From JANMDR01 sp031376425 (GTDB taxonomy: Bacteria > Pseudomonadota > Gammaproteobacteria > Burkholderiales > Usitatibacteraceae), in NCBI GenBank assembly GCA_031376425.1, contig JANMDR010000082.1, positions 1 to 7,911 of the forward strand: a DNA stretch of 7,911 nt, in the 5' to 3' direction. The stretch's first letter is position 1. Every line of letters begins with the position of its first letter. Under the pieces are notes generated by a model. It saw only the letters and a program-made list of their open reading frames with translations, was not told the origin of the DNA and did no database searches. The position numbers were made by a program, and so were the translations under genes. Shown piece by piece: positions 1-6,487 of this stretch.

Positions 1-252
1 GTGTAAACCGTAGGGGCGAATAATCATTCGCCCGCAACGCATGAAATACGCACCCACGTTTGCACCGAAGGCCGAAAGACTTTTCGCCCCTACAACGGGT
101 ACCGAAGCAGGCGGGGGGGCTACCGTGCTAGCCGATTGATAGCATATTGCGTATATTACACATCTTCAATATTGAATTCGCTATAACCTTCGTAGTAGTA
201 GCTGATATCAATGCCTTTCTTCATATACACGGCGCGGTCGTTGATTTTCTCG
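1..252. repeat. Left copy of ~250-bp direct repeat (REP unit plus fic 3' end)
   Basis: This stretch repeats 6776-7023 in the same orientation. Reading both copies side by side I count three substitutions, a one-base indel after the poly-G tract near 120 and a three-base indel near 210, so the copies are about 98-99% identical. The match starts at the first base of the window, so the left copy may extend further outward. It ends sharply at 252, where the fic coding sequence diverges. The copy contains a full 84-bp palindromic unit (10-93) and the last ~30 codons of fic on the minus strand. The two copies bracket the secreted-protein gene and the glycosylation cluster. Confidence 0.93.
10..93. 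repeat. 84-bp REP/MITE-like unit, copy 1
   Basis: The unit begins with GTAGGGGCGAA and ends with TTCGCCCCTAC, which are perfect 11-bp terminal inverted repeats. Inside, the left end folds into a hairpin (GGGCGAAT, loop AATC, ATTCGCCC) and the right end carries a second imperfect hairpin around CGAAAGACTTTTCG. The same 84-bp unit lies at 6322-6405 and 6785-6868. It contains no open reading frame of note and no obvious target duplication flanks it. Confidence 0.85.
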
Positions 253-284
253 ATGCGCTTGATCTGCTCGCCGCCGTTGTTTCA
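160..284 (-). pseudogene. Remnant of fic 3' end (C-terminal tail only)
   Basis: On the minus strand this frame encodes the last ~30 residues of the Fic protein found intact at 6930-7535, including the segment SYYYEG that matches the class III inhibitory motif (S/T)xxxE(G/N), and it ends at the same TAA. Compared with the intact gene there is one extra lysine (MKKGID instead of MKGID). Upstream of the shared part, codons for GGEQIKRI replace the Fic sequence, and an in-frame TGA lies at 282-284. The catalytic HPF motif is absent, so the fragment cannot be an active adenylyltransferase. I infer that it was left by a duplication or recombination event. An alternative is that it is the true 3' end of a diverged second fic gene that was then broken. 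Confidence 0.75.
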
Positions 285-490
285 AAGTGGTCGGGCGCGC
301 GCAAACACTTGCAACAGACTAGACCAGCGCTGCATAGCTGTTTGGTCGCTATCGAAAACCATCCGCACGTAAAACCCGTTTTTGCGCGGCACTGGGATAC
401 CGTATGAGCATCCGCCAAGGCGTAAAACATCAGGACGCATATCGGGATATGGTTCGAGGGTGCAACAATATGCACCATTCGTCAAATATA

Positions 491-514
491 GTCGGGTCGA
501 GTAATCATTCGCCC
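491..514. repeat. Degenerate left half of the 84-bp unit
   Basis: Twenty-four bases match the left hairpin end of the 84-bp unit with three differences. The inner part TAATCATTCGCCC is intact, and it is followed by a run of C. The rest of the unit is missing, so this is a truncated or decayed copy. Confidence 0.6.
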
Positions 515-590
515 CCCCCATGCGGTGATTGCAACGAAGCGGGCGATGGTAGCGATAAATCTACGCATTGTGTCTGCTACGTTTGCTGCG

Positions 591-608
591 GACGAATAAC
601 TATTCGTC
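591..608. repeat. Hairpin related to the REP unit, with compensatory changes
   Basis: GACGAATAACTATTCGTC is a perfect 8-bp inverted repeat around two bases. It resembles the left hairpin of the 84-bp unit, but one stem base pair is changed on both sides (G-C to A-T), so pairing is kept. Confidence 0.5.
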
Positions 609-660
609 GTTACGATGATTCGACATTGGAATTGCACCCTAGAGATACTGTCACCCATAG

Positions 661-680
661 GGGCACGGCATGCCGTACCG
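661..680. repeat. Degenerate copy of second palindromic repeat family
   Basis: The core ACGGCATGCCGT (665-676) is a perfect 12-bp palindrome embedded in GGGCACGGCATGCCGTACCG. It is a slightly decayed relative of the perfect 20-bp palindrome at 7578-7597 and is preceded by ATAGGGGC, which resembles the GTAGGGGC head of the 84-bp unit. Confidence 0.6.
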
Positions 681-892
681 GCTAGTTAACTGGATGCGAA
701 TAGCCCAAGCTCAATTTTCACAGTAGCTAGATGGAGTTGGACTTCCGGGGGGGCAAGATGCCTTCCTACGCGGAACTGTAATGACTAAAAATGAATTTAA
801 GTCATAAATTGAATTGGCGTATTATTTATATTTAAATTATTGATTTTATTTTTTATATAAAACTGTGTTAGATTGTGTATTCACAGGCACCA

Positions 893-898
893 TATAAT
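893..898 (+). promoter_or_regulatory. Candidate -10 box for the secreted-protein gene
   Basis: A perfect TATAAT lies in an AT-rich stretch (781-900). A transcript starting near 905 would have a leader of roughly 47 bases before the ATG at 952. No good -35 hexamer stands 17 bases upstream (best weak candidates TTAGAT at 868-873 or TTGTGT at 873-878), so this is a prediction from the -10 box alone. It argues against translation starting at the in-frame ATG at 901. Confidence 0.45.
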
Positions 899-942
899 AT
901 ATGGTTAATTTCTGTGTGGATACACTTTTTAAATCATATTAT

Positions 943-946
943 GGAG
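943..946 (+). promoter_or_regulatory. Ribosome binding site deciding the start at 952
   Basis: GGAG precedes the ATG at 952 by five bases. It supports this start over the in-frame ATG at 901, which lacks a Shine-Dalgarno sequence and would put 17 extra residues in front of a clear signal peptide. Confidence 0.7.
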
Positions 947-951
947 TTCTT

Positions 952-2376
952 ATGTTTAAGAAAACTAGTTCATCTTACTTGTTTAGTCTTTTTGTTGCGT
1001 CAGCTGCAAATGCGGTATCTCCAGTTGGCTGGATCGATACCGTCAACCAAGGAGGCGACAGCGCTTTTCGAGGGTGGGTATGTGATACAACCAGCCCTTA
1101 TACACCACAAAAAGTATTGATATATCGTGACGGTAAATATGCTGGGCGTACAGTTACAGGAACTTATCGTCCGGATGTCGCAAACGCTGGCTATTGCAGC
1201 GGCAATGCGTATACCGGTTGGTCTTTCGCAATTCCTAACGAAGAATTTACTGGGAATTTGTCGTCTTGGACCGCAACCTTAGAGACAGCCGCAAATGCAG
1301 AAATCACACATCCACCGTTTTCAGGATATTCCGTTACGGCCACACTGCCAAAAGTTTCTACTATTTCATACATTGCGCCCGTCTATTATGGTTACTGGGA
1401 CGCTGTTGCAAATACGGGGATGGGCACTACTCCCGGTAGCAAATTGGATGAGCTAGCGTCATTCTGGGATTTTTCGACCAGAATCGCAAACATCGTTCCT
1501 TTTGATCCTGTCACTACCTATGACGCGGGGATTTATACCGGCACGTATACAGGGTCTTCTGTATATCAGCGTGGCGATAATCGCACCTCAGGTGGTGCGA
1601 ATCCTCAGGCGGCAGATATTGCCGAGGGTAGGTCTGTGATGCAACGCAAAGGCTATACCGCGGGAATGATGACAAATTCATATTGGCTTGACGCGCCCGG
1701 CGGCGGTCCTTTAGCAATCTGGGGTGGGGGTCAACACGGTACGGTCTGGTCATTTAAAGATGATAGAAAGTTAAATATTAGCCAACAAGTTCGCAACGAC
1801 ATCGCCGCTTTTCAAAGTGGCCGCATTAATAACACACCAAATACGAGACGTCCTTTCGTGGGTGGCGTTTCTAGTTCGCTTGTGCTAGAGGGTGACGTTC
1901 AAATCCCTGCTAGATATATTGCACCGGAGTACGCAAATACTTCTTCAGGCCAAGTAAACTACTATTTATATTTTTGGGATACTAGTTCTGGTCAACAAAT
2001 TGCAATTGTGATGAGTCTTTGGGATACACGGCCAGTATCGGTAACAGGCTGTACGCCACAGATTAGTTTTGATGGGAATAGCATATTTGCGGGTACATCT
2101 GTTTGTACAGCAGCAACCCAGAACAACTCTTTTGCGACATTTGATCCGTCTGGTGGTGCCATTCAGCCGCTCGGCGCGGTATTTTCAGCGCCACTTCATT
2201 ACAAGGTCAGCTTTTCAGGACAGAACCTATTAAATGTTATCCAAAGTACTAGTGGTGGCTTTTCTCAAAACCTCAAAGATTATGTGCTAACAAGTGCACT
2301 CTTTGGAACGGAGCAGGTAGGCAGAATGTCGTTAGGCGCATCGATTACCAATTTTAGCGTTTATTTGAATCGTTAA
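952..2376 (+). CDS. Secreted protein of unknown function (474 aa)
   Basis: I do not recognise a named family for the whole protein. Residues 1-21 form a typical signal peptide: a KK N-terminus, a hydrophobic core and ANA just before a likely cleavage after residue 21. Mature residues ~25-95 look like a small beta-rich module with GWID, GWVCD, an IYRDG stretch, RPDV and GW. Similar GW...D...RPDV modules are, as far as I know, found in secreted or surface-associated bacterial proteins. The remaining ~350 residues are rich in G, S, T, N and aromatic residues, with no membrane segment and no catalytic motif I can name. Four cysteines fall in two close pairs (C44/C82 and C367/C385), consistent with disulfides after export. 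The start at 952 has GGAG five bases upstream. It is transcribed alone from an AT-rich promoter region and followed by a large hairpin. Its position before the glycosyltransferase cluster makes it a possible glycosylation substrate, which is inference only. Confidence 0.85.
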   Translation: MFKKTSSSYLFSLFVASAANAVSPVGWIDTVNQGGDSAFRGWVCDTTSPYTPQKVLIYRDGKYAGRTVTGTYRPDVANAGYCSGNAYTGWSFAIPNEEFTGNLSSWTATLETAANAEITHPPFSGYSVTATLPKVSTISYIAPVYYGYWDAVANTGMGTTPGSKLDELASFWDFSTRIANIVPFDPVTTYDAGIYTGTYTGSSVYQRGDNRTSGGANPQAADIAEGRSVMQRKGYTAGMMTNSYWLDAPGGGPLAIWGGGQHGTVWSFKDDRKLNISQQVRNDIAAFQSGRINNTPNTRRPFVGGVSSSLVLEGDVQIPARYIAPEYANTSSGQVNYYLYFWDTSSGQQIAIVMSLWDTRPVSVTGCTPQISFDGNSIFAGTSVCTAATQNNSFATFDPSGGAIQPLGAVFSAPLHYKVSFSGQNLLNVIQSTSGGFSQNLKDYVLTSALFGTEQVGRMSLGASITNFSVYLNR

Positions 2377-2403
2377 AACGCTAAGGTAAGCCATAACGAG
2401 TTC

Positions 2404-2449
2404 GTGTAAACGGTCAACAGTAAGTGTGCATCCTGTTGACCGTTTACAC
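2404..2449. terminator. Perfect 17-bp inverted repeat, probable terminator
   Basis: The arm at 2404-2420 (GTGTAAACGGTCAACAG) is the exact reverse complement of 2433-2449, with a 12-nt loop. It starts 27 bases after the stop of the secreted-protein gene. Only a short T-run (ATTTTG) follows, so as a Rho-independent terminator it is imperfect. The long perfect stem could instead be a protein-binding operator or an mRNA 3'-end stabiliser. Its position between two same-strand genes favours termination. Confidence 0.55.
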
Positions 2450-2490
2450 ATTTTGACAGCCTCTGTGCTATCAATGCGCACGTGCGGCAC

Positions 2491-2534
2491 TTGAAATGCA
2501 CTAGTATGTTTCCCTATGAAGTGACAGGTATACT
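2491..2534 (+). promoter_or_regulatory. Candidate promoter region of the glycosylation cluster
   Basis: TTGAAA (2491-2496) is followed after 18 bases by TATGAA (2515-2520), a weak sigma-70-like pair. A separate TATACT lies at 2529-2534 without a good -35. Either would give a short leader before the cluster's first gene. Since a hairpin precedes this region, an own promoter is expected, but the exact boxes are uncertain. Confidence 0.3.
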
Positions 2535-2567
2535 AGCGCTGAATCTTTTTTATAGCGATCTACCACT

Positions 2568-4232
2568 TTGCGCAATTTGCCATTAATAATTTTAAATGCT
2601 CGGCTGCGTAACGGAATCGGTTTTTTCTTGTTGGCATTCATCGTTGCTTTTACGATATATCTGCACATCAGCCTTGTAAGTGGCGATTTCCTGAGTGATG
2701 ATTTTGTTCATATGGGATGGCTTGCCGCTGCGCAATCTCAAGAAGGCGTGATGCAATGGGTGGCTACCAAGTTCTATACGCCGCTCGCATCGGGAAACTT
2801 TGCTTATCGTCCCGTTGCCTTTGCTTCGTATGCGCTTGATTGGCTGTTGTACGGCAGCAATGCCAACGGCTGGCACTTAAGCAATTTATTACTGCATTTA
2901 ATTAATGCAGCGTTAGTGTATGCACTAGCGCGTCGTTTTGCGCAGTGCGACGCTGGCATGAATAGGCGGTTTATCGGTTTCGCCAGTACGGCAGTCTTCC
3001 TCGCTATTCCCTTCGCGGGCGAAACCACCTTCTGGCCAGTAGGTCGTTTTGATCTTTTAGCTTGTCTATTTGCGCTGGGTTTTTTAAACCTAGTGCTGGC
3101 TAAAAGTACGCTTAGTTTGTTAGGCGCACTGGGCTGTTTTTTACTGGCGCTACTTTCAAAAGAAAGTGCAATGCCAATGCTGGTGATTGCTTTTATGCTC
3201 GTTTTTGCCTCTCATTTTTTGACGCATCGCCAAGCCCAGTTGCCACTTTCAAATGCATTTACTACAGCGGTTAAAACATCGTTGCAGCGCTATGGCGCGG
3301 TGTTGGTGGTGGCATCGGCTTACTTTTTATGGCGTCGTTACTTGTTCGGCTCGTTTTGGAAAGTCTATCCAGATTCAAAATTTCCTGCGACATTCGATGA
3401 ATTTTGGAATCGCGTTGTCACTCTCAAAAATATATTTTCTTATGCCTATGAGGGCTTAGCGTTTATTGTTGTTCCTGCGGTTATTTTGCTGCTCGCCGTT
3501 TGGCTAATTGGCATAGTGAAGTCGTACAAGCAGGCGTCTATTGCGAACTTGCTCCTTGCCTTCGTACTGTTTGTCAGTTTTCTAATGTATCTACTCGCGC
3601 CAGCCACCTCGTTTCCGATTCTCGCCGACACTGGGGAGGGAACACGCAATTTGTATTTCGCTTGGCTAATGTTTAGTTTCTTCAGCGCGCTCATCTTATC
3701 AACACATCGTTGGCGTAATTTTATCTTGTGCGTTGCTATACCGCTGGCCTTTATTGGGCAGTGGCGGCAACTAAATTTATGGCAGGGCGCTAGCCAAGAG
3801 ATGTACCGCCTCACGAGCGCGGTGCCAGCGTTAGCTGCCACTATTGGCGCTGAGCAGTATGCTTTACTATTGCTGCCAGACCATCTTGGGTTCGTGCCTT
3901 TTGTCCGTAATGCGCAAGGCGGTGTGGTCATGCCGCCGCGACAAACATCGTCCTATCTACCGAAAATGGCGGCTTTCAACGCGACACAGTTCGCGGAGTG
4001 GGAGGCGCATCTGGCGGATAATACCATTGGCAAATTAAAGGGTGCCGATTTTAAGTTTGAACGGTCGGCATTTATCGGTGTCTATTGTTGGAACGCCCAC
4101 TTGAGTACTTTTGTTCAACTAACAGTTAAACCAATCGTGAATGCGGCGAAGGATTGGGAGCGGGATAGTTTGAAGGAAGCGCAGGGCGCAGGATGTTTGC
4201 TCAATAGCGCTGATTTGCAAACTATCCGGTAA
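2568..4232 (+). CDS. GT-C type membrane glycosyltransferase
   Basis: A 554-residue polytopic inner-membrane protein. After a first membrane segment (~16-37) comes an acidic external loop with D40, D44 and D45 (SGDFLSDDF), where GT-C enzymes place their catalytic or metal-binding acidic residues. Residues ~80-125 carry RPV, then W and HLSNLLLHLINA. Residues ~150-170 carry ETTFWPVGRFDLL, and ~196-200 SKES. This pattern recalls the PMT/TMTC-like and TPR-linked GT-C proteins. About nine or more further hydrophobic segments reach to ~400, and a soluble tail of ~150 residues, probably periplasmic, follows. Such enzymes transfer a sugar from a polyprenyl-phosphate donor to a glycan or protein outside the cytoplasm; donor and acceptor cannot be read from the sequence. 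The start is uncertain: the reading frame opens after a TAG at 2553 and has no ATG before residue 49. TTG at 2568 is taken, TTG at 2577 is an alternative, and neither has a clear Shine-Dalgarno sequence. Confidence 0.85.
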   Translation: MRNLPLIILNARLRNGIGFFLLAFIVAFTIYLHISLVSGDFLSDDFVHMGWLAAAQSQEGVMQWVATKFYTPLASGNFAYRPVAFASYALDWLLYGSNANGWHLSNLLLHLINAALVYALARRFAQCDAGMNRRFIGFASTAVFLAIPFAGETTFWPVGRFDLLACLFALGFLNLVLAKSTLSLLGALGCFLLALLSKESAMPMLVIAFMLVFASHFLTHRQAQLPLSNAFTTAVKTSLQRYGAVLVVASAYFLWRRYLFGSFWKVYPDSKFPATFDEFWNRVVTLKNIFSYAYEGLAFIVVPAVILLLAVWLIGIVKSYKQASIANLLLAFVLFVSFLMYLLAPATSFPILADTGEGTRNLYFAWLMFSFFSALILSTHRWRNFILCVAIPLAFIGQWRQLNLWQGASQEMYRLTSAVPALAATIGAEQYALLLLPDHLGFVPFVRNAQGGVVMPPRQTSSYLPKMAAFNATQFAEWEAHLADNTIGKLKGADFKFERSAFIGVYCWNAHLSTFVQLTVKPIVNAAKDWERDSLKEAQGAGCLLNSADLQTIR

Positions 4233-4263
4233 CGATCGGCAACGGCTTCAATAAAAATCTAAA

Positions 4264-4680
4264 ATGAAAAAAGAGTTTTTACTATATACAGCGGTTAGTG
4301 TTTTGGCGCTTGTACTTGACGTAATGACCCTTGGTGGTCTTACAGCTTTATCAAAAATACCGCCGTACCTTGCTACGGGGCTCGCCTATTCTGTGGGGTT
4401 AATTGCCCACTATTTTCTTGCAGTAGGCATCGTTTTTAAGAAGCGGCGCATGCGCGACGAAGTTGCGGCTGAGGCAGGAATTTATGTTGTTACTGGTATA
4501 GCTGGAATGCTAATAAGCGTAGCGATTGTTTATGTAGGCAGCTTGCTCGGCCAATCGCTTGTTGTATCGAAAATTGCAGCAGTTGTAGTTTCGTTCTTAA
4601 CCATATTTGCATTTCGTAAAGCAATCTTGTTTACGACCGAAAAGTCAAAGGGACATAAGCCAAAAGGATATGAGTCTTGA
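4264..4680 (+). CDS. GtrA-family membrane protein (putative lipid-linked sugar flippase)
   Basis: A 138-residue protein of the usual GtrA length with four hydrophobic segments (about 4-26, 36-58, 70-93 and 97-116). Typical features are the F-x-x-Y-x-x-x-S/G start, a charged KKRRMRDE loop between segments two and three, and the FAFRKAILF ending of the last helix, followed by a lysine-rich tail. GtrA proteins are associated with translocation of polyprenyl-phosphate-bound sugars across the inner membrane, as in O-antigen glucosylation and in arabinan or teichoic-acid type modifications. The gene begins 31 bases after the glycosyltransferase stop with only a weak ribosome binding site and overlaps the next gene by four bases, which indicates one transcript. 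No GtrB-like glycosyltransferase accompanies it here. Confidence 0.9.
   Translation: MKKEFLLYTAVSVLALVLDVMTLGGLTALSKIPPYLATGLAYSVGLIAHYFLAVGIVFKKRRMRDEVAAEAGIYVVTGIAGMLISVAIVYVGSLLGQSLVVSKIAAVVVSFLTIFAFRKAILFTTEKSKGHKPKGYES
4664..4668 (+). promoter_or_regulatory. Ribosome binding site supporting a TTG start
   Basis: AAGGA lies eight bases before the TTG at 4677. It supports that non-ATG codon as the true start of the FAD oxidoreductase, within the TTGA overlap with the gtrA stop codon. Confidence 0.65.
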
Positions 4681-6266
4681 GTAAGAAAAAAGTATTAATC
4701 ATCGGTGCCGGCCCAGCGGGTTTAACTGCGGCACTTGAGCTGGTACGTGCGGGCATTCAACCAATTGTGATTGAGGCGGATACGCAAGTTGGTGGAATTT
4801 CAAAGACCATTAACTTTGAAGGAAACCGCATGGATTTAGGCGGACACCGCTTTTTTTCCAAATCAGATTGGGTCATGAACTGGTGGCAGGAAATTCTGCC
4901 GGTCGAAATGGATTCATCTACGCAGAGTCAATTGGCACTGTCCTATCAAAATCAAAGCCAATTATTTACACCCACTAAAATAGCCACTGCAAAAGATGGT
5001 GATCGCGTGATGCTGATTCGTCCACGGCTGTCGCGCATTTATTACCTGCGTAAATTTTTTGATTACCCCGTTAAATTGAATCTAAATACCATCGGCAATT
5101 TGGGTTTGTTACGCATGGGAAAAATTGGCGTGAGCTATGGTTTAGCCATGGTGATGCCAATTAAAAATGAACGCACCTTGGAAGACTTTTTGATCAACCG
5201 ATTTGGGCGCGAGCTTTACCGTACTTTTTTTAAAGACTACACAGAAAAAGTTTGGGGTGTTCCCTGCGCGCAAATATCTGCAGAATGGGGTGCGCAGCGC
5301 ATTAAAGGCTTATCCATCACCAAAGCCTTGTTACATGCGGCTAAACAAGTTTTTGGCGGCGCTGGCGCAAAGTCTAAAAATATTGAAACCAGCTTAATTG
5401 AACAGTTTATGTACCCAAAGTTAGGACCAGGACAGCTTTGGGAAGTGGTCGCTGAAAAAGTGATCGAAGGTGGTGGGCAAATTTTTTTGAATCAACGCGC
5501 CATCAAAATACATCGCGAAGGCTTCAATATAGTAGGTGCCGACATACTTGATACCGCAACTGGAAACTGCCGGCGCGTTGAATGTACGGAATTTATATCG
5601 ACGATTCCGGTTAAAGAGCTAATCGAAAATTTGCACCCCTCTATTGACGGACCACCGTTAGAAATTGCGAGCGCGCTGCCTTACCGCGATTTTATTACGG
5701 TCGGGCTACTGGTGCCACGTATGGTGCCACGTATGGTGCAAGCTACGGCAACACAGGGAACTTCGTCTTCAGGCATGCCAGCGGATAACTGGATTTATAT
5801 TCAAGAACCTGATGTGAAGTTAGGGCGACTGCAAATTTTTAATAACTGGAGTCCTGCCATGGTGAAAGACCCCGCCACCATCTTCCTGGGCTTAGAATAT
5901 TTTTGCACGCAAGGCGATGCACTTTGGAATATGAGCAAGGACCAACTGCTAACCTTTGCGGCCAATGAGCTTGAAAAAATTGGCCTAATTAAAGCGCATG
6001 AAGTGATCTCTGGGACCGTTGTTAAAGTGCCCAAAGCCTATCCTGCCTATTTTGGTACATACACAAGAATGCCCGAACTCCGCACGTTTTTTGCACAGTT
6101 CCCAAACCTGTATTTAGTAGGCAGAAACGGCATGCATCGCTACAACAACCAAGATCATTCAATGGTCAGTGCAAAGGTAGCGGTAGATTGCATTTTGAAC
6201 CCCACACTCAATCGTGATTCAATCTGGGATATTAATGTTGAGCAGGAATATCACGAGGAAAAATAA
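4677..6266 (+). CDS. FAD-dependent oxidoreductase, UDP-galactopyranose mutase/HemY-like
   Basis: A 529-residue soluble flavoprotein. Residues 4-34 form the Rossmann dinucleotide-binding unit: VLIIGAGPAG with the GxGxxG glycines at 10, 12 and 15, ending in acidic E33, which binds the FAD ribose. VGG at 38-40 and GGHRFF at 55-60 are typical of the protoporphyrinogen-oxidase/UDP-galactopyranose-mutase superfamily. The C-terminal block LVGRNGMHRYNNQDHSM (about 480-496) matches the FAD-contacting tail of the subgroup common in polysaccharide loci. The reaction is not known from sequence: a sugar mutase, a redox step on a lipid-linked sugar or another oxidation are all possible. It starts at TTG, four bases inside gtrA, with AAGGA upstream, so translational coupling is likely. 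Residues 346-353 hold VPRMVPRM, an in-frame 12-bp tandem duplication (5712-5735). It is the last gene of the cluster. Confidence 0.88.
   Translation: MSKKKVLIIGAGPAGLTAALELVRAGIQPIVIEADTQVGGISKTINFEGNRMDLGGHRFFSKSDWVMNWWQEILPVEMDSSTQSQLALSYQNQSQLFTPTKIATAKDGDRVMLIRPRLSRIYYLRKFFDYPVKLNLNTIGNLGLLRMGKIGVSYGLAMVMPIKNERTLEDFLINRFGRELYRTFFKDYTEKVWGVPCAQISAEWGAQRIKGLSITKALLHAAKQVFGGAGAKSKNIETSLIEQFMYPKLGPGQLWEVVAEKVIEGGGQIFLNQRAIKIHREGFNIVGADILDTATGNCRRVECTEFISTIPVKELIENLHPSIDGPPLEIASALPYRDFITVGLLVPRMVPRMVQATATQGTSSSGMPADNWIYIQEPDVKLGRLQIFNNWSPAMVKDPATIFLGLEYFCTQGDALWNMSKDQLLTFAANELEKIGLIKAHEVISGTVVKVPKAYPAYFGTYTRMPELRTFFAQFPNLYLVGRNGMHRYNNQDHSMVSAKVAVDCILNPTLNRDSIWDINVEQEYHEEK
5712..5735 (+). repeat. 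12-bp in-frame tandem duplication
   Basis: GTGCCACGTATG occurs twice in direct tandem, followed by GTGC, so the period-12 similarity covers a little over two units. It doubles the four residues VPRM in the FAD oxidoreductase without changing the frame. It probably arose by replication slippage. Confidence 0.85.
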
Positions 6267-6321
6267 CCTCGGGTGAATAACATCGGTGCAAACGCCGGTA
6301 CAAATAACCGCGCTGCAAACC

Positions 6322-6405
6322 GTAGGGGCGAATAATCATTCGCCCGCAACGCACGAAATACGCACCTACGTTTGCACCGAAGGTCGAAAGATTTTTCGCC
6401 CCTAC
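6322..6405. repeat. 84-bp REP/MITE-like unit, copy 2
   Basis: Same length and same 11-bp terminal inverted repeats as the copies at 10-93 and 6785-6868, with a few substitutions (for example GGTCGAAAGATTTTTCG in the right hairpin). The flanks also resemble the other copies: AAACC before and AAGGGGCACCG after, where the other copies have AACGGGTACCG. The mobile or amplified unit may therefore be somewhat longer than 84 bp. Confidence 0.85.
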
Positions 6406-6418
6406 AAGGGGCACCGTA
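6385..6418. repeat. 34-bp direct repeat (first copy), right end of a REP unit
   Basis: From CGAAAGATTTTTCGCC to GGGGCACCGTA this stretch is identical to 6669-6702. It covers the right hairpin of unit copy 2 and 13 bases beyond its terminal repeat. Confidence 0.85.
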
Positions 6419-6450
6419 ATTTTCAGTTATTGCGTGCGACGACGACACCC

Positions 6451-6487
6451 CCTCTCTCCCAGCCTCTCTCCCGCGAGGGGCGAGAGG
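6451..6487. repeat. C/T-rich REP-like hairpin element
   Basis: CCTCTCTCCC occurs twice (6451-6460 and 6463-6472). The second copy pairs with GGGCGAGAGG at 6478-6487, giving a nine-base-pair stem with one mismatch and the GCGAG loop. Elements of the form CCCTCTCCC...GCGAGGGG are widespread intergenic repeats in proteobacteria, so this is taken as one of them. Confidence 0.6.

Larger units (their letters stand above)
253..780. other. Repeat-rich stretch without recognisable intact gene
   Basis: No open reading frame here looks like a real gene. The longest is a minus-strand frame at 285-521 that runs into the fic remnant after one TGA. Its product is cysteine- and arginine-rich and I do not recognise it. 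The stretch holds degenerate relatives of the window's palindromic repeats (491-514, 591-608, 661-680) and two G/C homopolymer runs (near 511-518 and 747-753). It reads as decayed accessory DNA. The sequence character changes to AT-rich near 781. Confidence 0.6.

Noticed and set aside
10..93. Autonomous insertion sequence
   Set aside because: Terminal inverted repeats are present, but there is no transposase and no clear target-site duplication around any copy.
147..407. Plus-strand frame of 86 codons over the fic remnant
   Set aside because: It is the antisense of the fic tail; the same antisense peptide appears again opposite the intact fic gene near 6921.
285..420. Similarity of NGFYVR...FDSD to a SUMF1/FGE-sulfatase tail, and thus a diversity-generating retroelement target
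   Set aside because: The resemblance is limited to a few residues; there is no RGGSW block, no reverse transcriptase and no template/variable repeat pair in the window.
901..951. Upstream in-frame ATG at 901 as the start of the secreted protein
   Set aside because: It overlaps the TATAAT region, has no ribosome binding site and would mask a clear signal peptide that begins at the ATG at 952 with GGAG upstream.
6254..6271. Hairpin CGAGG ... CCTCG at the end of the FAD gene as a terminator
   Set aside because: Only five base pairs, it overlaps the stop codon, and no T-run follows; the match comes from the AAATAACCTCGG repeat.
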